Shown here in pieces: positions 25,653 to 34,800 of a DNA stretch of 64,000 bases. Under the pieces are notes generated by a model, which was given only the letters and a program-made list of their open reading frames with translations, was not told where the DNA came from and searched no databases. Numbering within the stretch: the stretch's first letter is position 1; each line of letters begins with the position of its first letter. Source of the DNA: Microaerobacter geothermalis (GTDB taxonomy: Bacteria; Bacillota; Bacilli; DSM-22679); the NCBI RefSeq assembly GCF_021608135.1, contig NZ_JAKIHL010000010.1:1-64000 (forward strand), written 5' to 3'. The translations under genes and the position numbers were made by a program.

Positions 25653-26360
25653 CTATTTTACCGGCAAGCGTACGATTGTATATTCGCATGTAGAGCAATT
25701 AGTCATTATGGAATCCTGCTTTATAAAGTCAAGTTGCCCAAAATAGGTCTCAAATATACCCTCCAAAAGGGAATGATGCATGCTGCATATACTTTGCGGA
25801 TATTGCAAGGCGGTTTCTTTAAAAGTACAGTTGTGAATGCGAAAACGAATGGTTGACTCGTCTATCCGTTCGAACTCAGGATAAAGTCCTTGTGCCAATA
25901 CAAGACGTTCAATACTGGCCAGGGCTTGATCCACTGTCATGTCCTCCGGGCGCTGCTTTTCCTTTGCCAGCGCCTGTTTACTTGCCTCAATACCAAATCT
26001 TTTTCCCATCTCTTTAAGGGCCTTTTGACCAGCTTCTCCTAAGGATAATAGGGATTCAATGGCAATCTGGGCCAGAAGCTGGTAATCTCTTGGGGAAAAT
26101 TGAAGACTTATCACTTGGTCCGATAGAGAATAGAGTCGGCTGGGGCGACCGCCTTTACCAGTTTTTTCAGATTCGGACTTTAACAGCTCAATATCCTCCA
26201 GTTTGCTTAAGTGAAGTCTCGCGACATTAGGGTGGATATTAAATTCCTCAGCAATTTCCTGAACTGTTACTGTCCGATGGCTTGAAGCCACATATTGATA
26301 AATGGAAAACCTGGTGGGGTCAGCCAATACACTTGTTATTCTTAAGGTTTCATTCTCCAC
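25653..26360 (-). CDS. ArsR/DeoR-type regulator, possible Fe-S sensor (SufR-like)
   Basis: A 235-residue regulator. The N-terminal winged helix (residues 1-70) contains LADPTRFSIYQYV and a recognition helix EFNIHPNVARLHLSKLE. The C-terminal domain carries cysteines at 178, 192, 222 and 225, in the contexts HNCTF, SICSMH and NCSTC. A SufR-like repressor with a four-cysteine [4Fe-4S] site has this layout. Whether these ligate a cluster is inferred. It is transcribed away from the mgsR-like gene. Confidence 0.75.
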   Translation of the reverse strand: MENETLRITSVLADPTRFSIYQYVASSHRTVTVQEIAEEFNIHPNVARLHLSKLEDIELLKSESEKTGKGGRPSRLYSLSDQVISLQFSPRDYQLLAQIAIESLLSLGEAGQKALKEMGKRFGIEASKQALAKEKQRPEDMTVDQALASIERLVLAQGLYPEFERIDESTIRFRIHNCTFKETALQYPQSICSMHHSLLEGIFETYFGQLDFIKQDSIMTNCSTCEYTIVRLPVK

Positions 26361-26439
26361 TCGAAAAACCCCTTCCGCATATTATTTACTCTCATTATAG
26401 TATAAATCTGAAAAACGGTAAATCCTCATATTAACACTA

Positions 26440-26468
26440 TTGACATAGTAAAAACACAGATATATACT
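26440..26468 (+). promoter_or_regulatory. sigma-A promoter for Spx/MgsR-like gene
   Basis: TTGACA (26440-26445) and TATACT (26463-26468) with a 17-base spacer. Transcription would start near 26475, giving a leader of roughly 200 nt that contains repeat copy G. Confidence 0.7.
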
Positions 26469-26507
26469 TTAACTAAAATCAAAAAATATCCAATCCTTTT
26501 ATTTATG

Positions 26508-26596
26508 TCGAGCTCACTTGCGGGCATATAAATCTTTGATATAAAACATTTTCATATCATTTGTGACCCTTTGGGTCAAGGTTGTTTAGTTTCACT
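26508..26596 (+). repeat. dispersed repeat, copy G (partial)
   Basis: Forward orientation. It holds the GATATAAAACATTTTCATATC-type hairpin and TGACCCTTTGGGTCA, ending TTGTTTAGTTTC. It lies in the 5' leader of the mgsR-like gene. Confidence 0.7.
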
Positions 26597-26689
26597 TTGA
26601 TAATCGCTAATCATTATGGTTTGGTAGGAATAAATCTAGGGAAATGATTAACAGAGAATAAAAGATTCAGGTGCAGGGAGGGTCTTTTT

Positions 26690-27043
26690 GTGAACAAGTT
26701 AATGTTTTATACCTATCCAAGTTGCACATCGTGTCGTAAGACTAAAGCTTGGTTAAAGGAAAAAGGAATTAAATACGAAGAAAGGCATTTATTTAAAGCT
26801 CCGCCTACCGTCGAAGAATTGCTTGAAATTATAAAGATGACAAACAACGGTCTTGATGAGATCTTATCAACAAGAAGCCAAAAGTTTAAAGAATTGGATG
26901 TGGATATTGAGGAACTTACCGTAACTCAGTTGTTATCCATGATTCATGAAGAACCCAGATTACTAAAGCGTCCGATTCTTACGGATGGAGAAAAATTGAT
27001 TGTGGGCTATAATAAGTCGATGATGGAGCAATTACTTGCCTAA
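26690..27043 (+). CDS. Spx/MgsR-family regulator
   Basis: A 117-residue ArsC-fold protein. The CTSC redox switch is at residues 12-15, and the late RPILTD block holds the family's cis-proline. B. subtilis has Spx and MgsR of this family, which bind the RNA polymerase alpha subunit to redirect transcription under thiol or general stress. Placement beside yqgY suggests MgsR rather than Spx. The start is GTG at 26690 with GGGAGGG upstream. Confidence 0.8.
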   Translation: MNKLMFYTYPSCTSCRKTKAWLKEKGIKYEERHLFKAPPTVEELLEIIKMTNNGLDEILSTRSQKFKELDVDIEELTVTQLLSMIHEEPRLLKRPILTDGEKLIVGYNKSMMEQLLA

Positions 27044-27045
27044 AG

Positions 27046-27080
27046 ACAGCCGTCGGTCATCAGGCCGGCGGCTGTTTGTT
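27046..27080 (+). terminator. terminator of Spx/MgsR-like gene
   Basis: ACAGCCGTCGG pairs with CCGGCGGCTGT (one G-T pair), followed by TTGTTGTG. Confidence 0.7.
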
Positions 27081-27132
27081 GTGTTCGATTTGTGATAGAA
27101 TTGTAACAAAAAAGATCGACGGGGGAAAAAAG

Positions 27133-27909
27133 ATGGAGACCATTTCTTACAAAAAAATTGATGGGATTGGAATCATCGCTTTAAATCGTCCTGAGGTAAG
27201 AAACGCCATTAATTTTAAGATGATGGATGAGTTGGAAGGGTCTCTTCAGCAGGCTTGGAAGGATCATGAAGTTAAAGTGATTGTGATTACAGGCGAAGGA
27301 GAAAAAGCATTTGCAGCCGGAGGTGACCTTCAAGAGTTTCATGGATTGAAAACGAAGAACGAGGCTCTTGTGATGTTGAAAAGAATGAGCGGTATCCTCA
27401 GCAGCATTGAAAGATCTCCAAAACCCATCATCGCCGGAATAAATGGGGTAGCTGTCGGCGGTGGATGTGAGTTGGCATTGGCCTGTCATATTCGCCTCTG
27501 TTCGGAACATGCAAAATTGGGATTTGTTCAAATTGGCTTAGGAATTACCACAGGATGGGGGGGTGGAACGAGGATTCTTCACAAATTAGGATTAAGCAAG
27601 GGGTTAACCCTACTTTTAACCGGTGAAGTGATCAAAGCTGAAAAAGCTTTACAAATGGGGTTGGTAGACGAAGTATTTCCAGCTGATCACTTTCTGGAAC
27701 ATCTGATTGAATTCGCAAAAAAGATAAGCCAGCATCCTCTTCAAAGTATTTTGGCTTACATGAAAATAGTTAAGCAAATGGGCCAAGGAACCAATTTCGA
27801 AGAATTAAAGGAAATGGAGATTGACCAATGTGCGACTTTATGGGAAACTCCCATACATCATCATGAGGTTGAGCGTTTTTTAGCCGAAAAAATCCCGGAT
27901 CGTGTTTAA
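27133..27909 (+). CDS. enoyl-CoA hydratase/isomerase
   Basis: A 258-residue crotonase-fold enzyme. The oxyanion-hole strand AFAAGGDLQEF and the second block AVGGGCELALACH are visible, and the glutamate of the hydratase site is expected in LGITTGWGGG (here Thr-Gly where typical hydratases have a Glu in the preceding position). The reaction is probably hydration or isomerisation of an acyl-CoA. The ATG at 27133 follows CGGGGGAAA. It is a single gene and not part of the carboxylase operon. Confidence 0.8.
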   Translation: METISYKKIDGIGIIALNRPEVRNAINFKMMDELEGSLQQAWKDHEVKVIVITGEGEKAFAAGGDLQEFHGLKTKNEALVMLKRMSGILSSIERSPKPIIAGINGVAVGGGCELALACHIRLCSEHAKLGFVQIGLGITTGWGGGTRILHKLGLSKGLTLLLTGEVIKAEKALQMGLVDEVFPADHFLEHLIEFAKKISQHPLQSILAYMKIVKQMGQGTNFEELKEMEIDQCATLWETPIHHHEVERFLAEKIPDRV

Positions 27910-28026
27910 AATCTTATATTTTGGGATATACTTCCATACTAGAAAATCATTCTATGAAATCTATTAATCGCATAAATTATTTAAGGAATCATGAGAAAAA
28001 ACAACCGTGTATGGAAGGTGATTGAT

Positions 28027-28674
28027 GTGACAACCACAAGGCAGGATGCCTGGACACCTGATGATGATTTGCTTCTAGCAGAAGTAACATTGCGTCATAT
28101 TCGCGAAGGGAGCACCCAATTGGCAGCCTTTGAGGAGGTTGGTGAAAAATTGGCAAGAACTGCTGCAGCATGCGGGTTTCGCTGGAACAGCTTGATCCGC
28201 AAAAAATATGAAGCAGCCATCCAGATAGCGAAAGCACAAAGGAAAAGAAATAAGAAATCCATTAGAAATACTTCTGCTAGTTCTTCTATTGATAATCAGT
28301 TACCTAGTAATAACAACATTCCTACTAGGCAGGATGATGCACTGCAAGAGCAATTTTCCTATGATACAGTGATTCGATTCCTACGGCAGCAAAAAACAGA
28401 TGTCATAGAAATGCAAAAAAGAATAAAGCAACTGGAATGTGAATGTAAGCAAAAAGATGAAGAAATTACCCGTTTGCGTGAGGAAAATAAAAAAATGAGC
28501 CAGCAGATCAATCATGTACAGACTGATTATCAGATGGTGAATGATGATTACAAAACGTTAATTCGAATCATTGATCGGGCTAGAAAAATGGCATTATTGA
28601 CTGACGAGGATTTGGAAGAAAAAACTGCTTTTAAAATGGATCCAAATGGAAATCTGGAAAGAATAAACAAATAG
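28027..28674 (+). CDS. gerR: RsfA/GerR-family sporulation regulator
   Basis: A 215-residue regulator. The N-terminal Myb/SANT-like domain (residues 1-70: [35 protein letters not shown]) matches the RsfA/YlbO family. The C-terminal part is a coiled coil. In B. subtilis ylbO (gerR) lies beside ylbP, as it does here, so GerR is the better name. GerR tunes late mother-cell genes. GTG at 28027 with AAGGTGA upstream is preferred to the ATG at 27991. Confidence 0.8.
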   Translation: MTTTRQDAWTPDDDLLLAEVTLRHIREGSTQLAAFEEVGEKLARTAAACGFRWNSLIRKKYEAAIQIAKAQRKRNKKSIRNTSASSSIDNQLPSNNNIPTRQDDALQEQFSYDTVIRFLRQQKTDVIEMQKRIKQLECECKQKDEEITRLREENKKMSQQINHVQTDYQMVNDDYKTLIRIIDRARKMALLTDEDLEEKTAFKMDPNGNLERINK

Positions 28675-28694
28675 TGTATTCTTTAAGACGAGAT

Positions 28695-28742
28695 AAAAAA
28701 CAAACCTCCATCCCACCTTTGTTGTGGTTTGGAGGTTTGTTT
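28695..28742. terminator. bidirectional terminator gerR/ylbP
   Basis: ACAAACCTCCA pairs with TGGAGGTTTGT, with runs of A and T on either side. Confidence 0.8.
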
Positions 28743-28760
28743 GGTTCAATACACCGAAGC

Positions 28761-29234
28761 TCAGTCTTGCAGGCTGACTCCTTCCGGAAGCCATACGTAA
28801 GGACTTTCTCCTCTGTCCCTGACCGGATTATATTTTACCGGTTTAAATCCTAAGGTAGACCAGAAATATTCTGAACGACAACGGGCATTGGTTTTTACAG
28901 GGTGTCCGAGGCTTTTTGCATATTCCACCAATGCCGATCCATAGCCTTGGTTCCTGTAATCAGGAAGAACTTCCAACTTCCACAGTTCAAGATAATCCTG
29001 GGCCGGTTTAAAATATCTGTCATATTTACCGTCTATTCGATACAGACTCATTCTGGCGACTAGGGTGTCTCCCTCATAGATTCCGTAAAATGGGGAATCG
29101 CTGTCATTTTCAATAAAGTTTTGCTGTAGATCTTCCAACATGGAGAGTTCTTGCAATCCATACTCCCGGAATTTTTGGAACTCTTCTAAGGTTTTGTAAT
29201 TAATGTGAAGTCTAACTACTTCTTTTTTATTCAA
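28761..29234 (-). CDS. ylbP: YlbP-type GNAT acetyltransferase
   Basis: A 157-residue N-acetyltransferase of the GNAT fold. The acetyl-CoA loop is VLPDYRNQGYGSALV. The pattern around EEFQKFREYGLQELSMLEDL and KYNPVRDRGESPYVWLP matches the YlbP family of Bacillales, whose substrate is unknown. TTG at 29234, with GGGGG upstream, is chosen over an ATG at 29276. The gene converges on gerR, as in B. subtilis. Confidence 0.85.
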   Translation of the reverse strand: MNKKEVVRLHINYKTLEEFQKFREYGLQELSMLEDLQQNFIENDSDSPFYGIYEGDTLVARMSLYRIDGKYDRYFKPAQDYLELWKLEVLPDYRNQGYGSALVEYAKSLGHPVKTNARCRSEYFWSTLGFKPVKYNPVRDRGESPYVWLPEGVSLQD

Positions 29235-29355
29235 GGTGATCGCCCCCTTATCCAAACTTAATTCTATTATACACAAACAACCAAGTCTTCGCCTTTATTA
29301 TATCGTAATTTTTTAATTTGATATACTAATTTTTAATCAGACATACTAATCTAAT

Positions 29356-29459
29356 GGAGTTCCGTCAAGCTGACGTGTAAATCTTTGATATGAAAATACC
29401 TTTTCATATCAATTTGTGACCCTGCGGGTCATGTATGTTTAGTTCCGTATTTATAGAAA
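29356..29459 (+). repeat. dispersed repeat, copy H (partial)
   Basis: Forward orientation. It keeps CTGACGTGTAAATC, the GATATGAAAATACCTTTTCA hairpin, TGACCCTGCGGGTCA, and the end GTTTAGTTCCGTATTTATAG. It occupies the divergent gap before the carboxylase operon. Confidence 0.8.
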
Positions 29460-29592
29460 TGGGAGGAGGGGAATGCATCTGGGGAAAAAGAGGAGTTTAA
29501 AAATATGGAGTTTAAAGAAGGTTTTTTCCGGAAGATGTAGAATATTTTTTTGTTAAGACAATACAGAATCTTCTAAACCTAGGGGTGGTTGA

Positions 29593-30939
29593 ATGAAATT
29601 AGAATCCATATTGATTGCTAATCGGGGAGAGATAGCTAGAAGAATTATCAGAACCTGCAAAAAGCGGGGAATCAAAACCGTGTCGATTTATTCTGAGGCA
29701 GATGCTGAAATGCCGTACGTGAAAGAGGCAGATGAAGCCTTTTTAATTGGGCCTCCCCCTGTTGCCCAAAGCTATTTAAACATGGAAATCATCATTGAAA
29801 AAGCAAAAGAAAGTAAGGTCAATGCGATTCATCCTGGGTATGGTCTATTATCCGAAAATGCACAATTCGCTAAACGATGCGAGGAAGAAGGGATCCTATT
29901 CATCGGCCCTAGTTCCAGGGTTATCCGTGACATGGGGGACAAAATTACCGCCCGTTCCATTATGAAGAAAGCTGGAGTTCCTGTTGTTCCCGGTTTTGAC
30001 GGGGGCTTGGAAAGTGTGGAACAAGGGTTGGCTGTTGCGGAAGAAATGGGATATCCCGTCATGTTAAAAGCCAGCGCTGGTGGAGGCGGAATTGGTATGC
30101 AACTTGTTTATGGAAGAGATGAACTGACAAAAGCGTTTGCTTCTGCAAAAGGAAGGGCAAAGGCCTATTTTGGCAACGACTCGATATTTATAGAAAAATA
30201 TATTGAAAATCCCCATCATATTGAAGTACAGATTGTGGCAGACGGGCATGGGAATGTCGTCCACTTGTGGGAAAGGGAATGTTCCGTACAGAGGAGACAC
30301 CAAAAAGTAATTGAAGAGGCCCCATCCCCTTTTATTACTGACCAAATTAGAAAAGAAATTTGCGATACTGCGGTAAAGGCGGCCAAGGCTGTGAATTATA
30401 CGGGCGCAGGAACCGTTGAATTTATCATGGATGGCAAGGGACAATTTTACTTCCTGGAAATGAATACAAGGTTGCAGGTGGAGCACCCGGTGACCGAGGA
30501 AATTACAGGGCTTGATTTGGTAGCGTTGCAAATTGATATTGCTGGCGGATTGCCGATCCCTTTTCAGCAAGAAGATGTGAGGCGACAGGGACATGCCATT
30601 GAATTTCGGATTTACGCAGAGGATCCCAAAACCTTTTATCCTTCCCCCGGGACCATTACAGAATATCGGCCGCCCTGGTTTGAAGGGGTAAGGGTAGATG
30701 ATGGAGTAGCAAGGGGGACCAAGGTGACACCATTTTATGATCCGATGATTGGAAAACTGATTGTTTCCGGAAGCAACCGCGAAGAGGCGCTGATCAGGGC
30801 AGAGAAGGCGCTCAATGAATACCGGATAGAAGGAATAAAATCAAATCTTCCATTCCTGAGAGAAGTACTAGGCTTCTCAGATTTTCAGAAAGGAAACTAT
30901 ACCACTCAACTGGTGCAAAAAATGAATCAAAGTGAATAA
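29593..30939 (+). CDS. yngH: biotin carboxylase subunit of acyl-CoA carboxylase
   Basis: A 448-residue ATP-grasp enzyme that carboxylates biotin with bicarbonate and ATP. It shows ILIANRGEIARRI at the N-terminus, the glycine-rich KASAGGGGIGM lid near residue 160, ERECSVQRRHQK, and the active-site block EMNTRLQVEHPVTE. It begins the carboxylase operon (BC, BCCP, enoyl-CoA hydratase, CT). A general AccC for fatty acid synthesis is the alternative, but the neighbours fit the B. subtilis yng cluster. Confidence 0.9.
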   Translation: MKLESILIANRGEIARRIIRTCKKRGIKTVSIYSEADAEMPYVKEADEAFLIGPPPVAQSYLNMEIIIEKAKESKVNAIHPGYGLLSENAQFAKRCEEEGILFIGPSSRVIRDMGDKITARSIMKKAGVPVVPGFDGGLESVEQGLAVAEEMGYPVMLKASAGGGGIGMQLVYGRDELTKAFASAKGRAKAYFGNDSIFIEKYIENPHHIEVQIVADGHGNVVHLWERECSVQRRHQKVIEEAPSPFITDQIRKEICDTAVKAAKAVNYTGAGTVEFIMDGKGQFYFLEMNTRLQVEHPVTEEITGLDLVALQIDIAGGLPIPFQQEDVRRQGHAIEFRIYAEDPKTFYPSPGTITEYRPPWFEGVRVDDGVARGTKVTPFYDPMIGKLIVSGSNREEALIRAEKALNEYRIEGIKSNLPFLREVLGFSDFQKGNYTTQLVQKMNQSE

Positions 30940-31012
30940 TTAAAATCATAAACCAATAATAATGCAACAATAATACAGTAAAAATGAAAGAAAAACAAAG
31001 GGAGGACGATGA

Positions 31013-31228
31013 ATGATGAAAGAAGTGGCAGCGAATATGGCAGGTACTGTGATTCAGGTGTTGGTCAATGCTGGAGATGAGGTGTCAGCCGGACAGGATG
31101 TGGTCATGCTGGAATCAATGAAGATGGAGGTGCCAATTGCATCGGAAGTTGCCGGAAAAGTTGCTGAAATCAAAGTGAATATCGGGGATTTTGTGAATGA
31201 AGGGGATGTTTTGCTCCTGGTAGAATAG
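31013..31228 (+). CDS. yngHB: biotin carboxyl carrier (YngHB type)
   Basis: A 71-residue single biotinyl domain. The biotinylated lysine sits in the motif ESMKMEVPI (near residue 37), between the two symmetric strands. GGGAGGACG precedes the ATGATG start. Together with the biotin carboxylase upstream and the carboxyltransferase downstream, it forms a three-part acyl-CoA carboxylase. Confidence 0.92.
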   Translation: MMKEVAANMAGTVIQVLVNAGDEVSAGQDVVMLESMKMEVPIASEVAGKVAEIKVNIGDFVNEGDVLLLVE

Positions 31229-31277
31229 CGAGCGTTCACTCATAATTTACCAACATATAACAAAAGGGGATGAAGAG

Positions 31278-32051
31278 ATGACGGTACTCTTTGAAAAACA
31301 GGGGCCCATCGGCATCATGACCTTAAACCGTCCAGAGGTTTACAACTGCATCAATTTCGCTGTTTTATATGACATCCAAAAATGGCTTGACCTGATCCGC
31401 TTTGATAAAGGGGTGAGGGTTCTGGTGATCACAGGGGCTGGAGATAAGGCCTTTTGTTCCGGTGCCGATTTGAAGGAGAGAAGGGAGCTTTCAGAAGCGG
31501 AGGTTCAGAAATTCATTTTCACCATCCGGGAAACATTCTCTTCCATAGAGAGGCTCCCCAAGCCCGTCATTGCAGCCATTAACGGGCTTGCCCTTGGAGG
31601 GGGTACTGAACTTGCCCTCGCCTGTGATCTGAGGGTGATGGCTGAGTCTGCTGTCATGGGATTAACAGAGACTTCACTGGGAATCATCCCTGGTGCAGGT
31701 GGAACCCAGCGAATGTCTCGCATTGTAGGAAAAGGGAAGGCAAAGGAGTATATTTTTACCGCAAAAAAAATATCTGCCGATGAAGCCTTATCCGTAGGTT
31801 TGGTTAATGATGTTGTATCCGGCAAAGAAATCCTTAACCGCTCATTGGAATGGGGAAGACAGATTGCCGAAAATGCCCCCATTGCTGTAGCCCAGGCAAA
31901 GTATGCTATTGATTATGGGTATGATGTGGATCTTCAGACAGGAATGGCCATTGAATCCAATGCTTATCAGGTGACGATCCCCACAAAGGACAGATTGGAA
32001 GGACTAAACGCGTTTAAAGAAAAAAGAAAACCGGTCTATCGAGGGGAGTAA
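31278..32051 (+). CDS. yngF: enoyl-CoA hydratase of carboxylase operon (YngF type)
   Basis: A 257-residue crotonase. It shows AFCSGADLKERR, ALGGGTELALACDLRVM and LTETSLGIIPGAGGTQRMSR, including the glutamate expected for hydratase chemistry. In B. subtilis YngF is proposed to hydrate methylglutaconyl-CoA in leucine breakdown. It is placed between the biotin carrier and the carboxyltransferase genes, with short gaps (48 and 12 bases), so it is surely part of the operon. Confidence 0.88.
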   Translation: MTVLFEKQGPIGIMTLNRPEVYNCINFAVLYDIQKWLDLIRFDKGVRVLVITGAGDKAFCSGADLKERRELSEAEVQKFIFTIRETFSSIERLPKPVIAAINGLALGGGTELALACDLRVMAESAVMGLTETSLGIIPGAGGTQRMSRIVGKGKAKEYIFTAKKISADEALSVGLVNDVVSGKEILNRSLEWGRQIAENAPIAVAQAKYAIDYGYDVDLQTGMAIESNAYQVTIPTKDRLEGLNAFKEKRKPVYRGE

Positions 32052-32063
32052 GGAGGAGAGAAA

Positions 32064-33602
32064 ATGTCCAACAACTTGGAAAAAATCCTAAAAGAAAGAA
32101 CGGAACAGATACATTGTGGAGGGGATCCCAAGTATCACGAAAAGTTAAGGGAGAGCCATAAATTATTTGTCAGGGATCGTTTGAAGCGATTGTTTGATGA
32201 TGATTTTATGCTTGAAGACGGACTGTTTGCCAATTTCATGGCCGGAGATTTGCCCGCGGATGGAGTGGTGACAGCTATTGGAAAAGTGAATGGGCAAACG
32301 GTGTGTGTGATGGCCAATGACAGTACGGTCAAGGCCGGTTCCTGGGGTGCCAGAACCGTAGAAAAAATTATTCGGATTCAAGAAACGGCAGAGAAGATGA
32401 GAGTGCCCCTCATCTATTTGGTAGATTCAGCCGGAGCCAGAATAACTGATCAGATTGAAATGTTTCCCGGAAGGCGGGGAGCCGGAAGGATCTTTTATAA
32501 TCAGGTGAAGCTTTCGGGAATGATCCCGCAAATCTGTTTGCTGTTTGGTCCATCAGCCGCGGGAGGAGCCTATATTCCCGCTTTTTGTGACATTGTGGTA
32601 ATGGTGGATAAAAACGCAAGCATGTATCTGGGTTCGCCCAGAATGGCTGAGATGGTCATCGGGGAAAAGGTAACCCTTGAGGAAATGGGGGGAGCACGGA
32701 TGCACTGCTCTGTCAGCGGGTGCGGAGATATTCTGGCCTCTTCAGAGGAGGAAGCCATCGATCTCTGCCGCCAATATCTGACCTATTTCCCGGCCAACTA
32801 TAAAGAAAAGCCCCCTGTAATTGAAGGGGTTTCACCCAAACCGGGGACGAAGCCCATAGAGGAGATTGTACCCGTTAACCAAAATGCCCCTTTTAATATG
32901 TATGATTTTATCGATGCCCTGGTAGATGAGGGATCCTTTTTTGAAATTAAAAAATTGTTTGCCCAGGAACTAATTACCGGTTTGGCCCGTTTAGACGGAA
33001 GACCAATTGGAATCATTGCCAATCAGCCCAGGGTAAAAGGCGGAGTATTGTTTGTCGATTCTGCCGACAAGGCGACCCGTTTCATTAATCTATGCGATGC
33101 TTTTCAGATTCCCCTGCTATTCCTGGCCGATGTTCCCGGTTTCATGATTGGGACAAAAGTGGAAAGGGCGGGAATTATCCGGCATGGGGCCAAGATGATC
33201 TCAGCCATGTCAGAAGCCACCGTTCCCAAAATTTCCGTTATTGTCCGCAAGGCCTATGGAGCTGGATTATATGCGATGGCTGGCCCTGCCTTTGAACCGG
33301 ATTGCTGTTTGGCTCTGCCCACTGCCCAAATTGCGGTGATGGGCCCGGAGGCAGCGGTGAATGCTGTTTACAGCAATAAAATTAATGCCATCGAAGATCC
33401 AAAGGAACGTCAGGAATTTGTCATGGCGAAGCGGAGGGAGTATCAGGAGGATATCAATATATACCGACTAGCTTCTGAATTGGTAATTGACGGAATTGTA
33501 TCCGGTTCTGGCCTGAGAAAGGAACTGATTGCGAGATATGAAGCGTATAAGAATAAGCACCTCATCTTTAGTGAAAGAAAGCATCCGGTCTATCCTGTTT
33601 AA
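32064..33602 (+). CDS. yngE: acyl-CoA carboxylase carboxyltransferase subunit (YngE type)
   Basis: A 512-residue carboxyltransferase with both crotonase-like halves in one chain. Blocks LVDSAGARITDQ, FGPSAAGGAYIPAFCD, and in the C-half FLADVPGFMIGTKVE and YGAGLYAMAGPAFEPD are typical of propionyl- or methylcrotonyl-CoA carboxylase beta. The sequence tracks B. subtilis YngE nearly block for block. The substrate is therefore likely a branched enoyl-CoA such as 3-methylcrotonyl-CoA, but propionyl-CoA cannot be excluded. Confidence 0.9.
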   Translation: MSNNLEKILKERTEQIHCGGDPKYHEKLRESHKLFVRDRLKRLFDDDFMLEDGLFANFMAGDLPADGVVTAIGKVNGQTVCVMANDSTVKAGSWGARTVEKIIRIQETAEKMRVPLIYLVDSAGARITDQIEMFPGRRGAGRIFYNQVKLSGMIPQICLLFGPSAAGGAYIPAFCDIVVMVDKNASMYLGSPRMAEMVIGEKVTLEEMGGARMHCSVSGCGDILASSEEEAIDLCRQYLTYFPANYKEKPPVIEGVSPKPGTKPIEEIVPVNQNAPFNMYDFIDALVDEGSFFEIKKLFAQELITGLARLDGRPIGIIANQPRVKGGVLFVDSADKATRFINLCDAFQIPLLFLADVPGFMIGTKVERAGIIRHGAKMISAMSEATVPKISVIVRKAYGAGLYAMAGPAFEPDCCLALPTAQIAVMGPEAAVNAVYSNKINAIEDPKERQEFVMAKRREYQEDINIYRLASELVIDGIVSGSGLRKELIARYEAYKNKHLIFSERKHPVYPV

Positions 33603-33622
33603 TTAGCTATAGATCATTTGTC

Positions 33623-33654
33623 CAACTGCCTCGGCGAGAGGCAGTTTTTCCTTT
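33623..33654 (+). terminator. terminator of carboxylase operon
   Basis: AACTGCCTC pairs with GAGGCAGTT around GGCGA, then TTTCCTTTT. Confidence 0.85.
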
Positions 33655-33746
33655 TACAGGATGTATTATTCTTACTTTAATCAGGCTTTTTTTTTACGAA
33701 AATAATAAATATATGATATGGTGATCTTAAGGGAGGTAGGACAAGC

Positions 33747-34673
33747 ATGAATATCGCCGTTATCGGAGCAGGAGCCATCGGAATGCTGTTGGCCAGTCAT
33801 TTTGCAAGATCCCATCAAGTCTATTTGATCACTCGTACGAAGGAACAGGCAGATTTGATAAAAAATCAGGGGGTCGTTTTGGAGAAAAATGGGGCAGAAG
33901 AAATCATCTTTCCCTATGTATATGACCAGGAAGATACATGTCACATACCAAGGGAGATTTCCTATATTTTTTTAACGGTGAAACAGTTTCACTTGTCAGG
34001 GGCGTTAGAGGCAGTGAAACGATGGAAAACGACAAATGAAACAATGGTTATCGCTATGCAAAATGGGATGGGTCATGAGGAAAAGCTGGCATCTGCTTTC
34101 CCCGAGGGTGGCTGGACAATGGCGGTCACCACAGAAGGGGCCTTAAAGACAGGCAGAAACCGGGTGAAGCATACAGGGGAGGGAATAACCAGGATGGAAA
34201 TGGATTTGCCTGAAGAGAATCGCCTTCAATTAGAGGGATTATTTCAAACCTCAGGCCTGTCTTTGGAATGGAGCCCGGACATCGTTGAAACCATGTGGAA
34301 GAAGCTGTTGGTTAATTGCGCTATAAATCCCGTCACTGGGATCATGGAAATCAGGAATGGTGAATTATTGTCTAACCCCCATCTCTTAAACATCATGAAA
34401 AAAATCTATGAAGAAGGGGCTCTTGTGGCCAAAAAAGAAGGGTATGATTTAAGCTATCTTTGGAAGGACATTACCGAAATTTGTAGAAATACTTTCCATA
34501 ATGAGTCATCTATGCTCCAGGATATTCGCTCAGGAAGGAAAACAGAAATCGAGCAAATCAATGGTGTAATTGTAAAAAAGGGGAAGCAATATGGAGTCAG
34601 TACTCCGGCAAATGAATTGATGGTCCAGCTGATCCTGGGGAAAGAGACAAAAAATTCTTCATCCGATGGCTAA
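33747..34673 (+). CDS. panE: 2-dehydropantoate 2-reductase
   Basis: A 308-residue NADPH-dependent reductase for pantoate (coenzyme A pathway). The Rossmann motif NIAVIGAGAIGMLLA opens the protein, and the catalytic-lysine block WKKLLVNCAINPVTGI lies near residue 190. The C-half has EIEQINGVIVKKG. B. subtilis ylbQ occupies the same position relative to ylbP and yllA. The last codons and stop lie inside the hairpin arm at 34668, suggesting that an inserted element supplied the 3' end. Confidence 0.9.
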   Translation: MNIAVIGAGAIGMLLASHFARSHQVYLITRTKEQADLIKNQGVVLEKNGAEEIIFPYVYDQEDTCHIPREISYIFLTVKQFHLSGALEAVKRWKTTNETMVIAMQNGMGHEEKLASAFPEGGWTMAVTTEGALKTGRNRVKHTGEGITRMEMDLPEENRLQLEGLFQTSGLSLEWSPDIVETMWKKLLVNCAINPVTGIMEIRNGELLSNPHLLNIMKKIYEEGALVAKKEGYDLSYLWKDITEICRNTFHNESSMLQDIRSGRKTEIEQINGVIVKKGKQYGVSTPANELMVQLILGKETKNSSSDG

Positions 34674-34800
34674 CCGCCACTAAGACTCCCACTTCTTATG
34701 TGGGGGATAAGTGGCGGTTAGCCCCTGGAAAAGTTGTCGACAAAAACGCAGCGTCCTGCAGTATTGTCGACGTTGGCACGTCCTGTGCGGTACAACTAAA
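34668..34800 (-). mobile_element. possible IS200/IS605 (TnpB-type) right-end remnant
   Basis: A perfect 14-base inverted pair, GGCTAACCGCCACT (34668-34681) and AGTGGCGGTTAGCC (34710-34723), encloses a small CCCAC/GTGGG hairpin. Past it lies GTTGTCGACAAAAACG and a second GTCGAC segment. Read on the minus strand, this looks like the 3' structured RNA and end hairpin of TnpB elements, from my memory of such ends. No tnpA or tnpB frame is present. A related fragment occurs at 56.99 kb. Confidence 0.4.
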
